Assembly (NCBI GenBank): GCA_016208485.1
Contig: JACQXY010000008.1
Span: 1 to 64,000, forward strand
Source of the DNA: Acidobacteriota bacterium
GTDB taxonomy: Bacteria; Actinomycetota; AC-67
Direction: 5' to 3'
Length of the DNA: 64,000 nt
Positions 62,234-64,000 of this stretch are shown piece by piece. The notes beneath the pieces were generated by a model. The model made no database searches. It was not told where the DNA came from and saw only the letters and a list, made by a program, of their open reading frames with translations. Made by a program: the position numbers and the translations under genes. How positions within the stretch are numbered: position 1 is the stretch's first letter; the number at the start of each line of letters is the position of its first letter.

Positions 62234-62450
62234 AAATGTGACCGCGGCCGGCTCGTGATCCATACTCTGCTCGTGTCGCCTTGACGACGCCGGTGTTTCC
62301 TTGGTGCCGGAAAGACCGAGCATCAGTTTGGCGCGGGAGCCTCGGGGCACCCACTACTGTTGCCGTGAGCACGGGACTCAGAGTCCTTCACGCAGAGGCT
62401 CCTCTTGGCGACACGCGCTGTCGGGTGTCGAGGGAGAGGAGGGGGTGTTC
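62184..62450 (+). ncRNA. Putative bridge RNA region of the IS110 element
   Basis: In the IS110 group the non-coding left end is transcribed into a structured bridge RNA with target- and donor-binding loops that guides the recombinase. This copy has a 267-bp left end without a gene. The loops were not resolved by eye; the assignment rests on element architecture. Confidence 0.45.
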
Positions 62451-63695
62451 ATGCGGCGGCTCATCGAGCGCGTCTGCGGTCTGGACGTCCACAAGGACTC
62501 GGTCACCGCGTGCGTGCGGGTTCCGGGCCCGGGCGGGGAATCGCTGCAGGAGATCCGCACGTTCCAGGCGACCACCAGAGGCCTGCTTGCCTTGCGGGAC
62601 TGGCTTGCCGCCCACAAGGTGACGCACGTGGCGATGGAGTCCACGGGGGTGTATTGGAAGAGGCCGTTCTTCTTGCTGGAGGACGAGTTCACCTGCTGGC
62701 TCATCAACGCCCAGCACATCAAGCGGGTCCCCGGCCGCAAGACCGATGTGGCCGATGCCGAGTGGATCTGCGACCTCGCCCAGCACGGGCTCGTGCGCCC
62801 GAGCTTCGTTCCGCCGCGCGAGATCCGCGACCTGCGCGACCTCACCCGCTACCGCAAGGCCCTGGTGCAGGAGCGCACCCGGGAGGTGCAGCGCCTGGAG
62901 AAGGTTCTCCAGGACGCCGGCATCAAGCTCTCCTCGGTCGCCTCCAAGGTGCTCGGGGTCTCCGGGCGGGCGATGATCGAGGCGCTGTGTCGGGGTGGCA
63001 CCGACCCTGAGGCGCTCGCCGAGCTCGCCAAGGGCAGGCTGCGGGCGAAGCTCCCCGCGCTCTGCGAGGCGCTCGAAGGATCGTTCCGGGCTCATCACGC
63101 GCTCATGGCCTCGCGCATCCTCGCCCACATCGACTACCTGGAGGAGAGCATCGAGGACATCTCCGGCGAGATCGAGCGGGCGATGGACCCTTTCGCTCGC
63201 CAGATTGAGCTGCTGGACTCGATCCCGGGCGTGGGCCGCAAAGCCGCCCAGATCATCCTCGCTGAGATCGGCGTCGACATGAGCGGCGTCTTCCCCTCCG
63301 CCGGCCACCTCGCCTCCTGGGCGGGGATGTGCCCGGGCAACGACGAGTCGGGCGGCAAGCGCCGCTCGGGTCGCTCCCGCAAAGGCGACCGGCACCTGCG
63401 CGACATCCTCACCCAGGTCGCCTGGGCCGCCGTCCGCACCGAGGACAGCTACTACCGGGCCCAGTACAACCGTCTCGCGCGCCATCTGGGCAAGAAGAAG
63501 GCGATCAAGGCCGTCGGCCACTCGATCCTCGTCGCGATCTATCACATCCTCTCCGAAGGCGTGCCCCACCAGGATCTCGGCGCCGACTACTTCACCCGGC
63601 GCGACAACCCCGCCGCGCACACTCGACGCCTCGTCCGCCAACTCGAGGGCTTGGGTCACAAGGTCACCCTCGAACCCCTCGCCGAGTCCGCCTGA
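62451..63695 (+). CDS. IS110-family transposase/recombinase (DEDD)
   Basis: 414 residues. N-terminal RuvC-like DEDD domain with CGLDVHKDSVTAC (first Asp), VAMESTGVYWK (Glu) and RKTDVADAEWI (Asp pair). Coiled region 140-260. C-terminal Tnp2 domain with DSIPGVGRKAAQIILAEIG and the conserved serine-bearing region LASWAGMCPGNDESGGKRRSG. ATG 62451 with GAGGAGG upstream. Appears intact, so the element may still be active. Confidence 0.95.
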   Translation: MRRLIERVCGLDVHKDSVTACVRVPGPGGESLQEIRTFQATTRGLLALRDWLAAHKVTHVAMESTGVYWKRPFFLLEDEFTCWLINAQHIKRVPGRKTDVADAEWICDLAQHGLVRPSFVPPREIRDLRDLTRYRKALVQERTREVQRLEKVLQDAGIKLSSVASKVLGVSGRAMIEALCRGGTDPEALAELAKGRLRAKLPALCEALEGSFRAHHALMASRILAHIDYLEESIEDISGEIERAMDPFARQIELLDSIPGVGRKAAQIILAEIGVDMSGVFPSAGHLASWAGMCPGNDESGGKRRSGRSRKGDRHLRDILTQVAWAAVRTEDSYYRAQYNRLARHLGKKKAIKAVGHSILVAIYHILSEGVPHQDLGADYFTRRDNPAAHTRRLVRQLEGLGHKVTLEPLAESA

Positions 63696-63715
63696 CCGCA
63701 TCCCGACCCGACCTG

Positions 63716-64000
63716 GGAGGTGATGTCACCGACTATTTTCGACTCAGGGAGTCCGACATCTGGCTGAACATATCTACGAACTGGACGTGGGACCCCTGCC
63801 CGCCGCGCGACGGCACCTGCGCGGACGTGCCCCAGGAACCCTTCGGGAGTCTCGGTGTGGGAGCCATTCTCCACGCCTGGGCCACCCCCGTCGCCCAAAT
63901 GGATCTTCAGGGGGTGACCGCTCATGAACTGGGGCACATGCTCGGGCTCGACCACACGAACGAGGCGCCATATTGCGTGCTCACCATGTGGGGTGGACCC
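63716..64000 (+). pseudogene. Matrixin-like metalloprotease, C-terminal half (runs off the window)
   Basis: Continues the interrupted gene: GGDVTDYFRLRESDIWLNIS, Cys-containing loop, then the zinc site HELGHMLGLDH (HExGHxxGxxH, from 63923) and a Met after it (CVLTM, the Met-turn region). The strong motif shows the protease was functional before insertion. It has no start of its own and reaches the right edge. Confidence 0.85.

Larger units (their letters stand above)
62184..63715 (+). mobile_element. IS110-family insertion sequence
   Basis: About 1,532 bp inferred by joining the two metalloprotease halves: codon CAG (62181-62183) followed by GGA (63716) restores ...WWVQ-GGDVTDYF... in frame. 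One DEDD transposase gene, 267 bp of left non-coding end, 20 bp on the right, no terminal inverted repeats and no target duplication seen, all as expected for the IS110 group. Boundaries may be off by a few bases because GG is shared at both edges. Confidence 0.8.

Overview
The window is about 64 kb of high-GC DNA centred on a chromosomal replication origin of Actinomycetota type. The order dnaA-dnaN-recF-DUF721-gyrB-gyrA-DUF3566-tRNA-Ile runs leftward from the origin. The order rpmH-rnpA-yidD-yidC-khpB-rsmG-parA-parB-GNAT runs rightward. Beyond parB comes the opposite-strand block cwlM-like amidase, thioredoxin, thioredoxin reductase, anti-sigma/ECF sigma, murJ, DUF6049, NUDIX, and then pcnA on the plus strand. 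This matches the order and orientation known from the Mycobacterium Rv3907c-Rv3924c region. Low-GC features and classical sporulation genes are absent, and several genes appear to be leaderless, which also fits an actinobacterium. The lineage cannot be named from this window; divergent details (a MurJ not fused to its pseudokinase, an unusual YidC loop) suggest it is far from the well-studied genera.

Layout. 1-9995: a ten-gene, mostly translationally coupled minus-strand operon for CoA-thioester catabolism (two acyl-CoA dehydrogenases, three crotonases, a BKACE/DUF849 enzyme, an amidohydrolase, two thiolase-fold proteins and a DUF35-GNAT-DUF35 fusion). Its promoter carries a tandem operator. 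10292-11158: a seven-helix membrane protein and tRNA-Ile(GAU). 11235-20835: DUF3566, archease, gyrA, gyrB, DUF721/DciA, recF, dnaN and dnaA. 20836-21141: likely oriC. 21142-28653: rpmH through the parAB operon and its GNAT gene, with a parS-like site at the start of rsmG.

28.7-57 kb: the conserved backbone is interrupted by accessory modules. These are a MNT-HEPN pair, vapBC1, a GYF-domain subtilase, an S15-type secreted hydrolase, a Fic protein, an enolase-superfamily enzyme, a DUF4234-like membrane protein, vapBC2, a frameshifted HAD gene, a toxin-first TA-like pair, pilT and phd-vapC. Backbone functions here are cell-envelope synthesis and control (amidase, alanine racemase, FemX-like ligase, MurJ flippase, pseudokinase) and thiol redox (trxA, trxB).

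58.6-64 kb is mobile DNA. It holds a small secreted protein, a three-gene serine-recombinase cassette, a long hairpin, and a matrixin-type zinc metalloprotease gene cut in two by an IS110-family element. The IS110 copy has a 5' non-coding end of the kind that encodes a bridge RNA in this family. The metalloprotease gene runs off the right edge, and an acyl-CoA dehydrogenase gene runs off the left edge.
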